In this document: piece after piece, positions 8,748 to 17,765 of the stretch
Layout: the number at the start of each line of letters is the position of its first letter
How positions within the stretch are numbered: the first letter of the stretch is position 1
DNA from: CAWEQO01 sp963811225
GTDB taxonomy: Bacteria; Chloroflexota; Anaerolineae; Anaerolineales; Anaerolineaceae
Assembly: GCA_963811225.1 (NCBI GenBank)
Contig: CAWEQO010000018.1
Coordinates: 62,001-126,000, forward strand
DNA: 64,000 bases
Direction of reading: 5' to 3'
Program-made: the position numbers and the translations under genes
The notes under the pieces: generated by a model
What the model saw: the letters and a program-made list of their open reading frames with translations, nothing else
What the model was told of the DNA's origin: nothing
The model's database searches: none

Positions 8748-9770
8748 ATGATGCCGCTGACACAGAACATCGAACTAACCCGACTGGCGATCGTGTTGGG
8801 CGTCATCGTCGGCACGCTGATCTACCAGCGCACCGGCCTCACGCTCGGCGGGGTCATCATTCCGGGCTTCTTCGCTTTATATATTCCATATCCGCTGCAC
8901 CTGTTGGCAACGTTGATGATCTCGCTGGCCACCTATTTCTTTGTGCATAAGGTTTTGCTGCGGCGTAAAATATTCTACGGCCGCCAGCTGGTGGAGATTG
9001 AAATCCTGACTGGATTGTGCTTGCAAATCCTCTGGACGCTTTTGATGAACGCCCTTGGCAATCATGTCGCCCTTGCTCCTCTCTTGATTGGGGTGGGAAT
9101 GGTTCTGCCGGGAATCATCGCTCATGACATGTCTCGCCAAGGAGTGTGGCGCACATTCGCTTCCAGCCTGTTCGGCGCGGTGGTGGTGTATTTGCTGGTT
9201 TATCTGATCGGGGCATTTCAAGAAATCTTGCCTGAAATAGTACTGATTCCGACCCCGCTTTACCGCGCACAACCAGAACCGTTTGCATTCCCTGTGGATT
9301 ATCTGCCTTTTGCCATCATCGCTTCGGTCTTGCTGGGCATCTTCGTTTTGAAACGCTTCCACTTGCACACGGTTGGTTTTGCCGCCACCGCTTATTTTTC
9401 TCTCCTACTCTTGCGCCCTCTGGACCTGGCCCTGCTGGTCGGCTGCGCGCTTGCGACGTTTCTGCTGGTGAAGTTTGGCATCACGCGAATTGCCCTGGTG
9501 TTCGGACGAACTCGATTGGCTACAATGATTCTGATGGGCGTGGTGATCTCTTGGGCGGTCGAGCTGCTGGTCATCTACCTCAGTCAAGGAATGTTGAATC
9601 CTTGGGTTGGAATCAAGGCCATGGTCCCGCTGCTCGTGGCTCTTCTGGCAAATGAATTTGAGCGTCAAGGCTTGAAAAAGACGACTCTGGCAACCGCCAT
9701 TTCATCTTTGTTTACTGTTGCAGCCATGCAGGCAGTGGGGCCACTGCTGCACTGGATCCATGTCATCTAG
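8748..9770 (+). CDS. pgsC: PgsC/CapC membrane subunit, double-length (apparent tandem duplication)
   Basis: PgsC is the multi-helix membrane partner of PgsB in poly-gamma-glutamate synthesis and export. The usual family length is about 150 residues; this protein has 340. The first ~150 residues match PgsC throughout (QRTGLTLGGVIIPGFFALY, YGRRQ-like, ITGLCLQ-like and VGMVLPGIIAHDMSRQG motifs). The second half repeats the pattern: FGRTRLATMILMGVVISW, then a VKAMVPLLVALLANEFERQG-like stretch that parallels LPGIIAHDMSRQG. It therefore looks like a fused tandem duplication. The start is ATG 8748, one base after the pgsB stop, with AGAGGAG at 8731-8737; ATG 8751 is also possible. Confidence 0.88.
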   Translation: MMPLTQNIELTRLAIVLGVIVGTLIYQRTGLTLGGVIIPGFFALYIPYPLHLLATLMISLATYFFVHKVLLRRKIFYGRQLVEIEILTGLCLQILWTLLMNALGNHVALAPLLIGVGMVLPGIIAHDMSRQGVWRTFASSLFGAVVVYLLVYLIGAFQEILPEIVLIPTPLYRAQPEPFAFPVDYLPFAIIASVLLGIFVLKRFHLHTVGFAATAYFSLLLLRPLDLALLVGCALATFLLVKFGITRIALVFGRTRLATMILMGVVISWAVELLVIYLSQGMLNPWVGIKAMVPLLVALLANEFERQGLKKTTLATAISSLFTVAAMQAVGPLLHWIHVI

Positions 9771-9780
9771 GAGAGACCGG

Positions 9781-11922
9781 ATGCCCTTAACGATACAGCG
9801 TTCATCTGGCAGATCTTGGCTAGATTTCAAGCAACTGGCAATTTCACTGCTGCTTGGTTGTTCGATGTTGCTGAGCGCCTGCACCCCTCAGGCAGGCGCT
9901 CAGCAGGCAGTGCCTGCCAATCTAAACGCTCCTGTGAAAACACCCCAGCACCTGCGTGGACTCGTGCTGGATTTCGATGGCACGCCGATCGCAGGCGCTC
10001 AAGTGAACGCGCATGACGCCGTTGGAGTCACAGGCTCCGACGGTTGGTTTGATTTAGATACAAATGGGACAGGACAATGGGTTTCTGTAAGCAGCGCCAA
10101 TTTCATCTCACGCACCCGCGCGGTCAGACCGGAAAAGCCAACCCTTTTCCGGTTGACGCCCCAGGACGGAAAAACGATCTCAATCCTCTTTACCGGTGAT
10201 GTGATGTTCGGCCGGCGCTTTTTTGACCCCAACGAGGATGGCGACTTCTCCGATGGACTGCTGCCAGAGAACCCAACTCTTCAGGATCACCTCAACCTCA
10301 TCGACCCGATCCGCCCGCTGCTGGAAAATGCCGACCTGACCGTAATCAACTTCGAAAGCGTGATCTCGGATGACCCCAGTCTCAATTATCTTCAATCCCG
10401 CCCTTCTGAGTATCATCAGGAAAAAGATTACGTTTACTCTTCTCATCCCAGCTCCCTGCTCGCGTTGAACCAGTCGGGAGTGGACGTAGTGGATGCAGGC
10501 AACAATCACGTCTACGATCTGCTCGATCCGGGCGCCCGTCAGACCCAGGACGCTCTGGCAGCGGCCGGTTTCATCTCCGGAGAAACATATTTCGGTATTG
10601 GCATGAACGAAGCCGAGGCCTGGAAACCAGCTACGCTCGAAGCGGATGGGCAAAGCCTTACGTTCATTGGCTGCACATCCATTTCCCACGGGCCAAACAG
10701 CGGCCTGAATTATGTGGCAGACGATGAAGAACAAAAAGGAGGCGCAGCGTCCTGTTCCTCAAAAACCATCAGGAACCTGGTCGCGGATTCGGTTGGCAGC
10801 GGTAACGTTCCGATTATGGTTCTACATGGGGGAATTGAATACCAGCGCACTCCTTCAGAGAGGATGCGCTTCAACGCAGACGCGGCGCGTTCAGCAGGTT
10901 CCTCGCTCGTGATCGGCCACCATACACACGTCATTTCTGGGCTTGACTGGGACGGCCAATCGCTCGTTGCCTTGAGCCTGGGCAACTTCATCTTCGACCA
11001 GACCCTTTGGCCAACCTTCGAGAGCATGGCGCTAGTCGTGCAAATGCGCGACGGCAAGGTGGTTCGCGCTTACACCGAACCCCTCATTATCGAGGACTAT
11101 ATCCCAACCGGCGTAACCGGCGCAGACGCCGAATATGTTGCGCGTGAGATTGCGGGGTACAGTGGACCTGGCTTTGTGATGGAAGATGGCTCGATTGAGA
11201 GCGACTTCTCCCACCAGGCAGACATTCAAACCTCAAACCTTGAAATAAAAAACGATGCCGGCTTAGTTCGCCCGGTCCCGAGCGGAGAATGGCTTTCTGC
11301 TTTCCCAGGGCAGGGAACACTGCGTCTGGGACGAGACTTGCTGCGGGTTGGCGATTTCGAAGATTACGACATCGATGCCCGCACGGGGGAAACGCCCTTC
11401 TGGGATCTCTCCGGGCCAGATAAAGCGACCGGCGCTGCTTACGCATTTGAAGGACAGTCTGGCGCTCACCTGGAGCGAGGTTCAGGAAGCCTGGAGCCTG
11501 TCACACTGACACCAACTCATCGCCAGTTGGTAAAAGCAGGGGATGAGATTACGGTGACTGGAATGGGACGCTCGCCTGGCAGCGCGCCTGTTGAGCTGCA
11601 GTTAAGCTGGTATACCGACACCAAAGGTCCCTCCGCGGATCAGACCAGTATTCCACTGCACCTGTCAAATGATTGGGCGCCATTCTCGATTAATGCAAAG
11701 GCGCCGGAGGGAATGGTGGCCGTTGGGCTCTATTTCAAGCTCCAACCGCCCGCGAGCGGCACTGTCTCGGTTGATTTTGACAATTTGCGCATGATCCAAT
11801 GGGCTGAGCCAGATGCCCCCTTCAGCCCGCTCTACGATTTTTACCGGCTTCAAGGCAGCGGCGCAGTAACATTTGAGCGCAGCACGCTGCCCGGTTGGGA
11901 TCTGTTTGAAAAATTTGACTAA
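9781..11922 (+). CDS. pgsA: PgsA/CapA-family lipoprotein (calcineurin-like phosphoesterase fold) with an N-terminal Ig-like domain
   Basis: PgsA/CapA is the surface subunit needed for poly-gamma-glutamate synthesis and transport. This 713-residue protein has a lipoprotein signal with lipobox LLSAC (Cys34). A carboxypeptidase-regulatory-like beta domain follows (LRGLVLDFDGTPIAGAQV, about 55-130), then the CapA domain with metallophosphatase-like motifs: FTGDVMFGRR, INFESVISDD, DAGNNHVYDLL, HGGIEYQ, GHHTHVISG and LSLGNFIFDQ. A C-terminal beta-rich domain (about 490-713) with a carbohydrate-binding look extends beyond the typical CapA length. ATG 9781 follows AGGAGA at 9769; a start upstream would run into pgsC. 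It is the last of the pgsBCA trio. Confidence 0.9.
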   Translation: MPLTIQRSSGRSWLDFKQLAISLLLGCSMLLSACTPQAGAQQAVPANLNAPVKTPQHLRGLVLDFDGTPIAGAQVNAHDAVGVTGSDGWFDLDTNGTGQWVSVSSANFISRTRAVRPEKPTLFRLTPQDGKTISILFTGDVMFGRRFFDPNEDGDFSDGLLPENPTLQDHLNLIDPIRPLLENADLTVINFESVISDDPSLNYLQSRPSEYHQEKDYVYSSHPSSLLALNQSGVDVVDAGNNHVYDLLDPGARQTQDALAAAGFISGETYFGIGMNEAEAWKPATLEADGQSLTFIGCTSISHGPNSGLNYVADDEEQKGGAASCSSKTIRNLVADSVGSGNVPIMVLHGGIEYQRTPSERMRFNADAARSAGSSLVIGHHTHVISGLDWDGQSLVALSLGNFIFDQTLWPTFESMALVVQMRDGKVVRAYTEPLIIEDYIPTGVTGADAEYVAREIAGYSGPGFVMEDGSIESDFSHQADIQTSNLEIKNDAGLVRPVPSGEWLSAFPGQGTLRLGRDLLRVGDFEDYDIDARTGETPFWDLSGPDKATGAAYAFEGQSGAHLERGSGSLEPVTLTPTHRQLVKAGDEITVTGMGRSPGSAPVELQLSWYTDTKGPSADQTSIPLHLSNDWAPFSINAKAPEGMVAVGLYFKLQPPASGTVSVDFDNLRMIQWAEPDAPFSPLYDFYRLQGSGAVTFERSTLPGWDLFEKFD

Positions 11923-12928
11923 AAGCATTTTGAAGCAGTTGGTTATGATCCTGCTGCTTGGTTTGGCGGCTTGCCAGAGCGATCGGCCCGCAGAGCCGCC
12001 GGCGCCTGCCACGTCAAGCCCGATCCCCACAGCCACACCCTGGGACACCTGCCCGCAGTTTTTGGGCGGTCACCTGGCAGACCTTTATCAGGCTGAAATC
12101 GATCAGGTTTCGCGGCTTGACGATCAGGGTATGGCGGCGCCAAGTTATGGAGAGATCGAGCAGTGGCGTAAAATTATTCGCCCGCTGGCTGCCGCCGATT
12201 TGGACGGAGCTTGCAAATCGCTGAAACAGTCCGGTTTCCCTTACCAGATTCTGGACTATACCGATATCTCCTCTGGCAAGCGCATAATAGTCCTCCGGGA
12301 AGTTTCGCCGCATTTCCTCGGCTGGGGCACTGTTTTGTTCAACCCAAAGCCGCTCCGCGACCTGGTTGTCGAGGCCCCACATCCAGACTACGACAAGTTG
12401 ACGGCGGATGAAGCGCTGCTGTTCTTCCAGCAAACCGGCGCTGCCGCCCTGCTGGTCGCCGGGACAAACCGCTGCGCTAGCGGCCTATCGACTCCCGATG
12501 AATCACCGCCGTGCAGCCCTTCCCATGCCATGGGCCCTTCCGACGTGGCGCACCTGGATCTCTCGGCCTTCCAGGCGACCCATCAAGTTTTATTAGCATG
12601 CAGCAGCAACCTGTCAGCCATCCAGCTCCATGGACATGATCGAACAAGCTGCCCGGATATCTTCATCAGCAATACTCTCGACGAACCCGGTAATCTCTCC
12701 AATACTTTCGAAGAAAGCGTCAAACTTGCCTGTCCAAACTACACGGTCAGTCAGCCCGAGGAGTATCCTTCCTGCCCGCTAATTGGGACGAAAAATGTGC
12801 AAGGCGCTTCTCTGCACGCTTGCTCCGCCATGGACGAACGCTTCTTTCAGATCGAACAATCCCAATCCTTCCGCCAGAACCCGGCCTGTCTGGCTGGCGC
12901 GCTCTCGACGGTTTTCCCTAAGAAGTGA
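11915..12928 (+). CDS. Secreted lipoprotein of unknown function at the end of the pgs locus
   Basis: The proposed start, TTG 11915, overlaps the pgsA stop and gives a good lipoprotein signal with lipobox LAAC (Cys20); ATG 11945 would leave a signal too short to work. After a Pro/Thr linker the mature domain (about 45-337) contains several Cys pairs, consistent with export, and the notable stretches FLGWGTVLFNPKPLRDLVVEAPHPDYD and TGAAALLVAGTNRCASG. The AP-H-P-D-Y-D and later His and Glu residues could be metal ligands. Because of its position it may process or anchor the polymer. I do not recognise the family, and a gamma-glutamyl hydrolase role is only a guess from context. Confidence 0.6.
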   Translation: MTKSILKQLVMILLLGLAACQSDRPAEPPAPATSSPIPTATPWDTCPQFLGGHLADLYQAEIDQVSRLDDQGMAAPSYGEIEQWRKIIRPLAAADLDGACKSLKQSGFPYQILDYTDISSGKRIIVLREVSPHFLGWGTVLFNPKPLRDLVVEAPHPDYDKLTADEALLFFQQTGAAALLVAGTNRCASGLSTPDESPPCSPSHAMGPSDVAHLDLSAFQATHQVLLACSSNLSAIQLHGHDRTSCPDIFISNTLDEPGNLSNTFEESVKLACPNYTVSQPEEYPSCPLIGTKNVQGASLHACSAMDERFFQIEQSQSFRQNPACLAGALSTVFPKK

Positions 12929-12982
12929 ACCATTAAAGTAGAAAAGGCAAACTTTCGCGGATTAAATCCAGGCGAAAGGGTA

Positions 12983-13010
12983 TTGACTTTTTAATTTTCC
13001 GCCCTATAAT
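12983..13010 (+). promoter_or_regulatory. Sigma-70 type promoter of the dextran locus
   Basis: TTGACT (12983-12988) and a perfect TATAAT (13005-13010) are separated by 16 bases, 40 bases before the ROK repressor start. It is the best promoter in the left third of the window and probably drives the repressor and the downstream transport and hydrolase genes. Confidence 0.75.
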
Positions 13011-13049
13011 GAAAACATAATTCATTCAATAAACGAAGTAACTTTAACG

Positions 13050-14250
13050 ATGACCCCTCCTTTACGCGGCAACCGCAACCTCATTCGAAGTATCAACCGT
13101 TCCATCCTCCTTAATGCCATTAAGACACAAGGTGAAGTTTCTCGCGCTGCTCTAGCCCACATGACCGGTCTCAGCCCGGCGACTGTCACCGCTATCACCA
13201 GCGATCTTATCCAGGAAGGATTGGTGTTTGAAAAAGCGACCGGCGATTCGACCGGCGGGCGTCCACCGATCATGCTAGCGCTCAATCCACGCGGCGGCTT
13301 TGTGATCGGCATCAAGCTGATGGAAGGCCACGTCGTTGGGGCACTGACCGACCTCAACGCAAACATTCTGGTCAAAGACAACGTAGACCTGGCGGATATC
13401 GAGCTGGCGACCAGCATTGAGACGCTGGTAACCCTGGTGAACCGTTTGATCAAAAGCGGCGGTATTCGCAAGAAGCAGTTAATGGGGGTCGGTATTGGTC
13501 TCGCGGGGGTGATTGACTTTGCACAGGGTATCGTGCGGCAAAACCCCTTCTTCGGATGGCGTAACACGCCGCTAAGGGAACTGCTCGAACCGCGCATGCG
13601 GGTTCCCGTCTACATCGACAATGACGTAAACACCCTCTCTTTGAGTGAGAAATGGCTCGATAAAGGTACGTCGGAAGATAATTTTATCGTCATCACGGTT
13701 GGCCGCGGCATCGGGATGGGCATTGTCATCAACGGACAGATCTATCGCGGCATAGGCGGGGGCGCAGGCGAGCTCGGGCACGTGATCGTAGACCCGAATG
13801 GCCCTCTTTGCGATTGCGGCAGACATGGCTGCTTGCAAAGCTTTGTCAGCGACTCTGCACTGGTGGCCGCGGCACAGCGCAAGGTTGATCCAAATATCGA
13901 AGATTTGGATGAGCTGGTCCAACGAGCGAAGTCCGGCGATGCGGCCGCAGCGAACGTGCTTGTCCATGCCGGCGGTATTGATGGGCAGGCAAATTGCGGG
14001 TCTCGTCAATGTATTTAATCCAAAGTTAATCGTCATCAGCGGTGAAGGCACCCGCATGGGTGAAACGTTCTTCTCCGCGTTGCGTTCCGCTTATTACGAA
14101 AGCGTCATGCCCAGCCTGGTTAAGGATACAGAGATTCGGGTCAATTCCTGGGGCGACGACATCTGGGCGCTTGGAGCAGCAAGCCTGGTGATTGCAGAAA
14201 TATTCAAATCACCAATTCATAAGGAGGGAGCAATCGAGCATACTCGCTAA
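13050..14250 (+). pseudogene. ROK-family sugar-responsive repressor, +1 frameshift near 13975
   Basis: ROK repressors couple an N-terminal winged helix to a sugar-binding kinase-like fold. Here the helix-turn-helix (about residues 12-60, VSRAALAHMTGLSPATVTAI) is followed by the ROK domain with GVGIGLAGVID, YIDNDVNTLSL, the GELGHVIVDP segment and the zinc motif CDCGRHGCLQS (about 253). The first frame ends at 14018 in an unrelated tail, while the next frame carries the expected ending (MGRQIAGLVNVFNPKLIVIS) to 14250. Removing one base from about 13971-13977 restores a normal full-length protein of roughly 400 residues. It precedes an importer and dextran hydrolases, so isomalto-oligosaccharides are a likely inducer (inference). 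The frameshift may be a sequencing error. Confidence 0.8.
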
Positions 14251-14351
14251 AAAAATTTAATCTGAGTTTCTTCGTTCAGCGTACAAACTATTCAAGCTTC
14301 CTTGAAATAGGAGTTTGAACCAGATGCAACCTAAAGGAAAAGGAGACTAGG

Positions 14352-15734
14352 ATGAAGAGCAACAAGTTCTTGGTAGTTTTGTCTGTTCTACTTGCAATGG
14401 GAATGCTTTTGGCCGCTTGCGCGCCAGCCGCAGCCCCAACAGCAGCTGAGGCTCCCGCTGCTGCGCCGACCAACCCACCTGCCGCGGCCCCGACCAATCC
14501 TCCGGCTGCCGAGCCAACAAGTCCGCCCGCTGCGGAACCGACCAGCCCTCCCGCTGCGGAGCCTGTCACCATCACATTCTGGCACGGTTACAATGCCGAC
14601 GTGGAAACGCCCTTCCTCGAAAACACCATCATCCCGGCATTCGAAGCCACTCATCCGAACATCAAGGTGGAATCGGTCAATATTCCCTACGACCAGTTCC
14701 ACCAAAAATTGATCACCGCCATGGCCGGTGGGACCGCCCCCGACCTGACTCGTATGGATATCATTTGGGTGCCGGAATTCGCTGATATGGGCGCGCTCGC
14801 CAACCTCAGCGAGGTGATGTCTGACTTCAATACCTATAAAGACGCCGTCTTCCCGGGCCCTCTCTCGACCAACTTCTACAACGGCAGCTACTACGGCCTG
14901 CCGCTCGACACCAATACCCGCGTACTCATCTACAACAAAGCTGTGTTCGCTGCCGCCGGCATTGAAAATCCGCCCGCGACCATGGACGAGTTCACCACCG
15001 ACTGCGAGAAAATCAAAGCGTTGGGTCAGGATATCTACTGTTTCGCCGACGGTGGCACCTATGGCTGGGCAGTCGATCCCTGGATTTGGAGCTTTGGCGG
15101 CGATATGACCTCGCCCGATTACACCAAAGCGACCGGTTTCCTGAATGGTCCTGATACGGTGGCCGCATATCAATTCCTGAAGGACGGGGTTGACAAGGGC
15201 TACATTCACCCTGGTATCATGGGCGGCGGTGTGGATACGAACGGCGGTTTAGGCACCGGCACCATCGCGATGGACCTGGATGGCCCCTGGTTCCCGCCCT
15301 CATTCTCCCAGCAGTTCCCCGACGCCGAGTACGGCATGGCGTTGATGCCAGCCGGCAAGGGCGGTTCGGTCTCGGTTGTTGGCGGCGAGGACATCGTTAT
15401 GTTCCAGCAGAGCCAGAATAAAGAAGCTGCCGCCGAGTTCCTGCGCTACATGCTCTCGCTCGACACGCAAATGCAGATGGCTTCCGTCGGTCAGATGCCT
15501 GTTCTCCAGGCGACAACTGAGGCCGATAACCTGGCGAAACTGCCGGAATACTTCGGTATCTTCCTGCAGCAGCTCCAAACCGCCAAGGCGCGCACGCCCG
15601 TGGCGAATTGGACGAAGATCGAGCAGATCCTGACCGACGCCGGCACCGGTATCCTGAACGGCACGACCACGGCGCAGGAAGGCTTAGATGCCGCTACAGC
15701 GAAGATCGACCCGCTGCTGCCCTCCGGAAACTGA
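14352..15734 (+). CDS. Sugar ABC importer, solute-binding lipoprotein (CUT1 type)
   Basis: The 460-residue protein has lipobox LLAAC (Cys23), then a low-complexity linker of near-identical NPPAA/SPPAAEPT units (about residues 27-73; 14430-14570), then a family 1 extracellular solute-binding domain starting ITFWHGYNADVE. GGTAPDLTRMDIIWVPEFA and the GTGTIAMDLDGPWFPP stretch are typical of binding proteins for oligosaccharides. The ribosome-binding site AAAGGAG (14337-14343) supports ATG 14352. A hairpin lies between this gene and the permeases. The neighbouring dextranase and glucosidase suggest isomalto-oligosaccharide ligands, which is inference from context. Confidence 0.9.
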   Translation: MKSNKFLVVLSVLLAMGMLLAACAPAAAPTAAEAPAAAPTNPPAAAPTNPPAAEPTSPPAAEPTSPPAAEPVTITFWHGYNADVETPFLENTIIPAFEATHPNIKVESVNIPYDQFHQKLITAMAGGTAPDLTRMDIIWVPEFADMGALANLSEVMSDFNTYKDAVFPGPLSTNFYNGSYYGLPLDTNTRVLIYNKAVFAAAGIENPPATMDEFTTDCEKIKALGQDIYCFADGGTYGWAVDPWIWSFGGDMTSPDYTKATGFLNGPDTVAAYQFLKDGVDKGYIHPGIMGGGVDTNGGLGTGTIAMDLDGPWFPPSFSQQFPDAEYGMALMPAGKGGSVSVVGGEDIVMFQQSQNKEAAAEFLRYMLSLDTQMQMASVGQMPVLQATTEADNLAKLPEYFGIFLQQLQTAKARTPVANWTKIEQILTDAGTGILNGTTTAQEGLDAATAKIDPLLPSGN

Positions 15735-15882
15735 TCACAACCTCTCGCCAAAAAGCAGGCGCCAGTAGATCGGTCTGCCGCTAAGGCGCAAGTCCTTGCA
15801 GATGAAAGCAGCAAGAGGCGCGTTGGAGCAATGAAAAAACGACAACAAACTATTCTGGCGTGCCGCTAATATTAAAAACCGA

Positions 15883-15943
15883 CCCAAGAAATCGGAGGGA
15901 GTATTGAAACCTTCCACAGCAACCATCCCTCCGATTCCTTGGG
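15883..15943 (+). promoter_or_regulatory. Intercistronic hairpin after the binding-protein gene
   Basis: Arms of 18 bases (15883-15900 and 15926-15943) pair with a single mismatch around a 25-base loop. No T-run follows, so it is not a classical terminator. It lies between a binding-protein gene and its first permease gene, where such structures often stabilise the upstream mRNA or lower downstream expression. Confidence 0.7.
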
Positions 15944-15970
15944 CGGTTCCGAACAGATTTCGTTCCACGA

Positions 15971-16915
15971 ATGGGCAAAGTAATGAATACTGCGATCAAT
16001 CGGAAAAGAATCGGTATCTTTCATATGAGCTTGCGTAAGCAAAAGCTGATCGTTCCTTATCTATTCATTTTGCCGGCGATCGTATTATTCCTCGTCTTTC
16101 TGGTGTATCCCCTGCTAAAGGGTATCCAGATTAGCTTCTACGATTGGTCGATCATGCCCACCAAACCCAGTACCTTTGTCGGCCTGAAGAATTATATCCA
16201 AGCCTTCAAAGACCCGGTCGTCGGAGTCGCTTTCAAGAACACGCTCATCTACACGCTCATCACCGTCCCTGCTCAAATGATCCTTGCGATGCTGATCGCG
16301 CTGATGATCCACAATATCTCGAAAGGGAAGATCTTTTTCCGCACACTTTATTACATCCCCGTGATTACCTCCTGGGTGATCGTTTCGCTGTTGTTCCGCT
16401 ACCTGTTCCAGAGTCCGCAAGGCATCATTAATTACTTTTTAGTCAACGTCCTGCAAGTGGCAGCCAAACCAATTCCCTGGCTTCAAAAGGCCAGCACGGC
16501 CATGATCCCCGTAATGGGCCTGGGCGTTTGGAAAGGGATCGGCTGGTCAATGATCATTTACCTGGCTGCCCTGGCCACCATCCCGCACGAGATTTTGGAA
16601 GCCGCTTCCATCGATGGCGCGAATACCTGGCAGCGCTTCCGCTCGATTACCCTGCCGTTGATCGGGCCAACCGTGGTATTCACCCTGGTGATGCTGTTGA
16701 TTGGCGGGTTTAACGTATTTATCTCGGTCTTTCTCATCACAAACGGCGGTCCGATGCAGCAAACCGAAGTGCTGTTGAGTTATATGTACCACCAATCCTT
16801 TGATTATCTGGAATTGGGCTACGGAGCAGCCATCTCAATCCTCATGGCGGTCTTCATCGTGGTGGTGAGCATCTTACAAATGAAGTTCCTGCGTCGTCCA
16901 GAAGAATTACAGTAA
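15971..16915 (+). CDS. Sugar ABC importer permease, MalF/UgpA type
   Basis: This inner-membrane permease has six predicted helices and the cytoplasmic EAA loop (EILEAASIDGANTWQRFRSI), where the conserved Gly-Ala region docks the ATPase. It belongs to the CUT1 subgroup and is paired with the next gene. The annotated start lacks a clear Shine-Dalgarno sequence; ATG 15983 or ATG 16025 (MSLRKQKLIVPYLF) would give a more usual N terminus. No ATPase gene is nearby, so a shared MsmX-like ATPase elsewhere is likely. Confidence 0.9.
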   Translation: MGKVMNTAINRKRIGIFHMSLRKQKLIVPYLFILPAIVLFLVFLVYPLLKGIQISFYDWSIMPTKPSTFVGLKNYIQAFKDPVVGVAFKNTLIYTLITVPAQMILAMLIALMIHNISKGKIFFRTLYYIPVITSWVIVSLLFRYLFQSPQGIINYFLVNVLQVAAKPIPWLQKASTAMIPVMGLGVWKGIGWSMIIYLAALATIPHEILEAASIDGANTWQRFRSITLPLIGPTVVFTLVMLLIGGFNVFISVFLITNGGPMQQTEVLLSYMYHQSFDYLELGYGAAISILMAVFIVVVSILQMKFLRRPEELQ

Positions 16916-16925
16916 AGGGCACACC

Positions 16926-17762
16926 ATGCATAAAATATCACATCTCGTTAAAAAGTCCCCCATCTACCTGATCCTGCTCGCCGGTGGAATCATCATGGTC
17001 TTTCCCTTTCTGTGGATGATTTCTTCGGCCCTAACCCCTAATCTCTTCTACATTCAGTATCCGCCGCAGCTGATTCCCGCAAACCCTTCTCTGGAAAATT
17101 TCATTCAGGCCTGGAATGCCAACAAGTTCCAGCTCTACTTCCTGAACAGTATTCTGGTTGCGGTGGTCTCCACGTTCGCCGCATGCCTGTTTTCTGCAAT
17201 GGCGGCGTATGCCTTCGCCCGGTTCAAGTTCCCCGGTAGAGAGATCATCTTCTTCACCCTGCTTGGCGTGATGATGGTGCCAAACGTGATCATGATCATC
17301 CCGCAGTTTTTACTGATGAAGTTCCTGAACTTGCGCAACAGCTTGGAAGGCCTGATGCTCATTTATACGGCAACCAGCCTTGCGCTGAACATTTTCCTGC
17401 TGCGCGGCTTCTTTGAACAGCTTCCGAAAGAGCTCGAAGAGGTGGCGCTGATTGACGGCGCCAATTTCTTCACAATCTTTTTGCGCATCATTCTCCCACT
17501 TTCTACACCGGCTGTGGCAACCGTAGCAATCTTCTCGTTCATGGGCTTTTGGGACGAATTCATCATGGCGCTCACGTTCATCGACGCCCCAGCCAAACGT
17601 ACCCTGCCCATCGCGATTGCGCTTTTCCAGGGGCAGCACGGAACACAGTGGGGTTTGGTTTTCGCCGCCTCCTTGATCGCCCTGATCCCAATCTTCATCT
17701 TCTTCTTCAGCTTGCAAAAGTATTTTGTTGGTGGTTTAACCACTGGGGCATTCAAGGGATAA
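16926..17762 (+). CDS. Sugar ABC importer permease, MalG/UgpE type
   Basis: The second CUT1 permease of the dextran locus has 278 residues and six helices. The EAA loop reads ELEEVALIDGANFFTIF, and the C terminus ends with the usual SLQKYFVGGLTTGAFKG, a pattern shared by MalG-type permeases. It starts ten bases after the preceding gene and ends four bases before the dextranase gene, so the genes form one operon. Confidence 0.9.
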   Translation: MHKISHLVKKSPIYLILLAGGIIMVFPFLWMISSALTPNLFYIQYPPQLIPANPSLENFIQAWNANKFQLYFLNSILVAVVSTFAACLFSAMAAYAFARFKFPGREIIFFTLLGVMMVPNVIMIIPQFLLMKFLNLRNSLEGLMLIYTATSLALNIFLLRGFFEQLPKELEEVALIDGANFFTIFLRIILPLSTPAVATVAIFSFMGFWDEFIMALTFIDAPAKRTLPIAIALFQGQHGTQWGLVFAASLIALIPIFIFFFSLQKYFVGGLTTGAFKG

Positions 17763-17765
17763 GGG

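Noticed and set aside
14288..14575. Minus-strand frame with repeated AAGGLVG units
   Set aside because: It is the complement of the Ala/Pro linker repeat of the binding protein.
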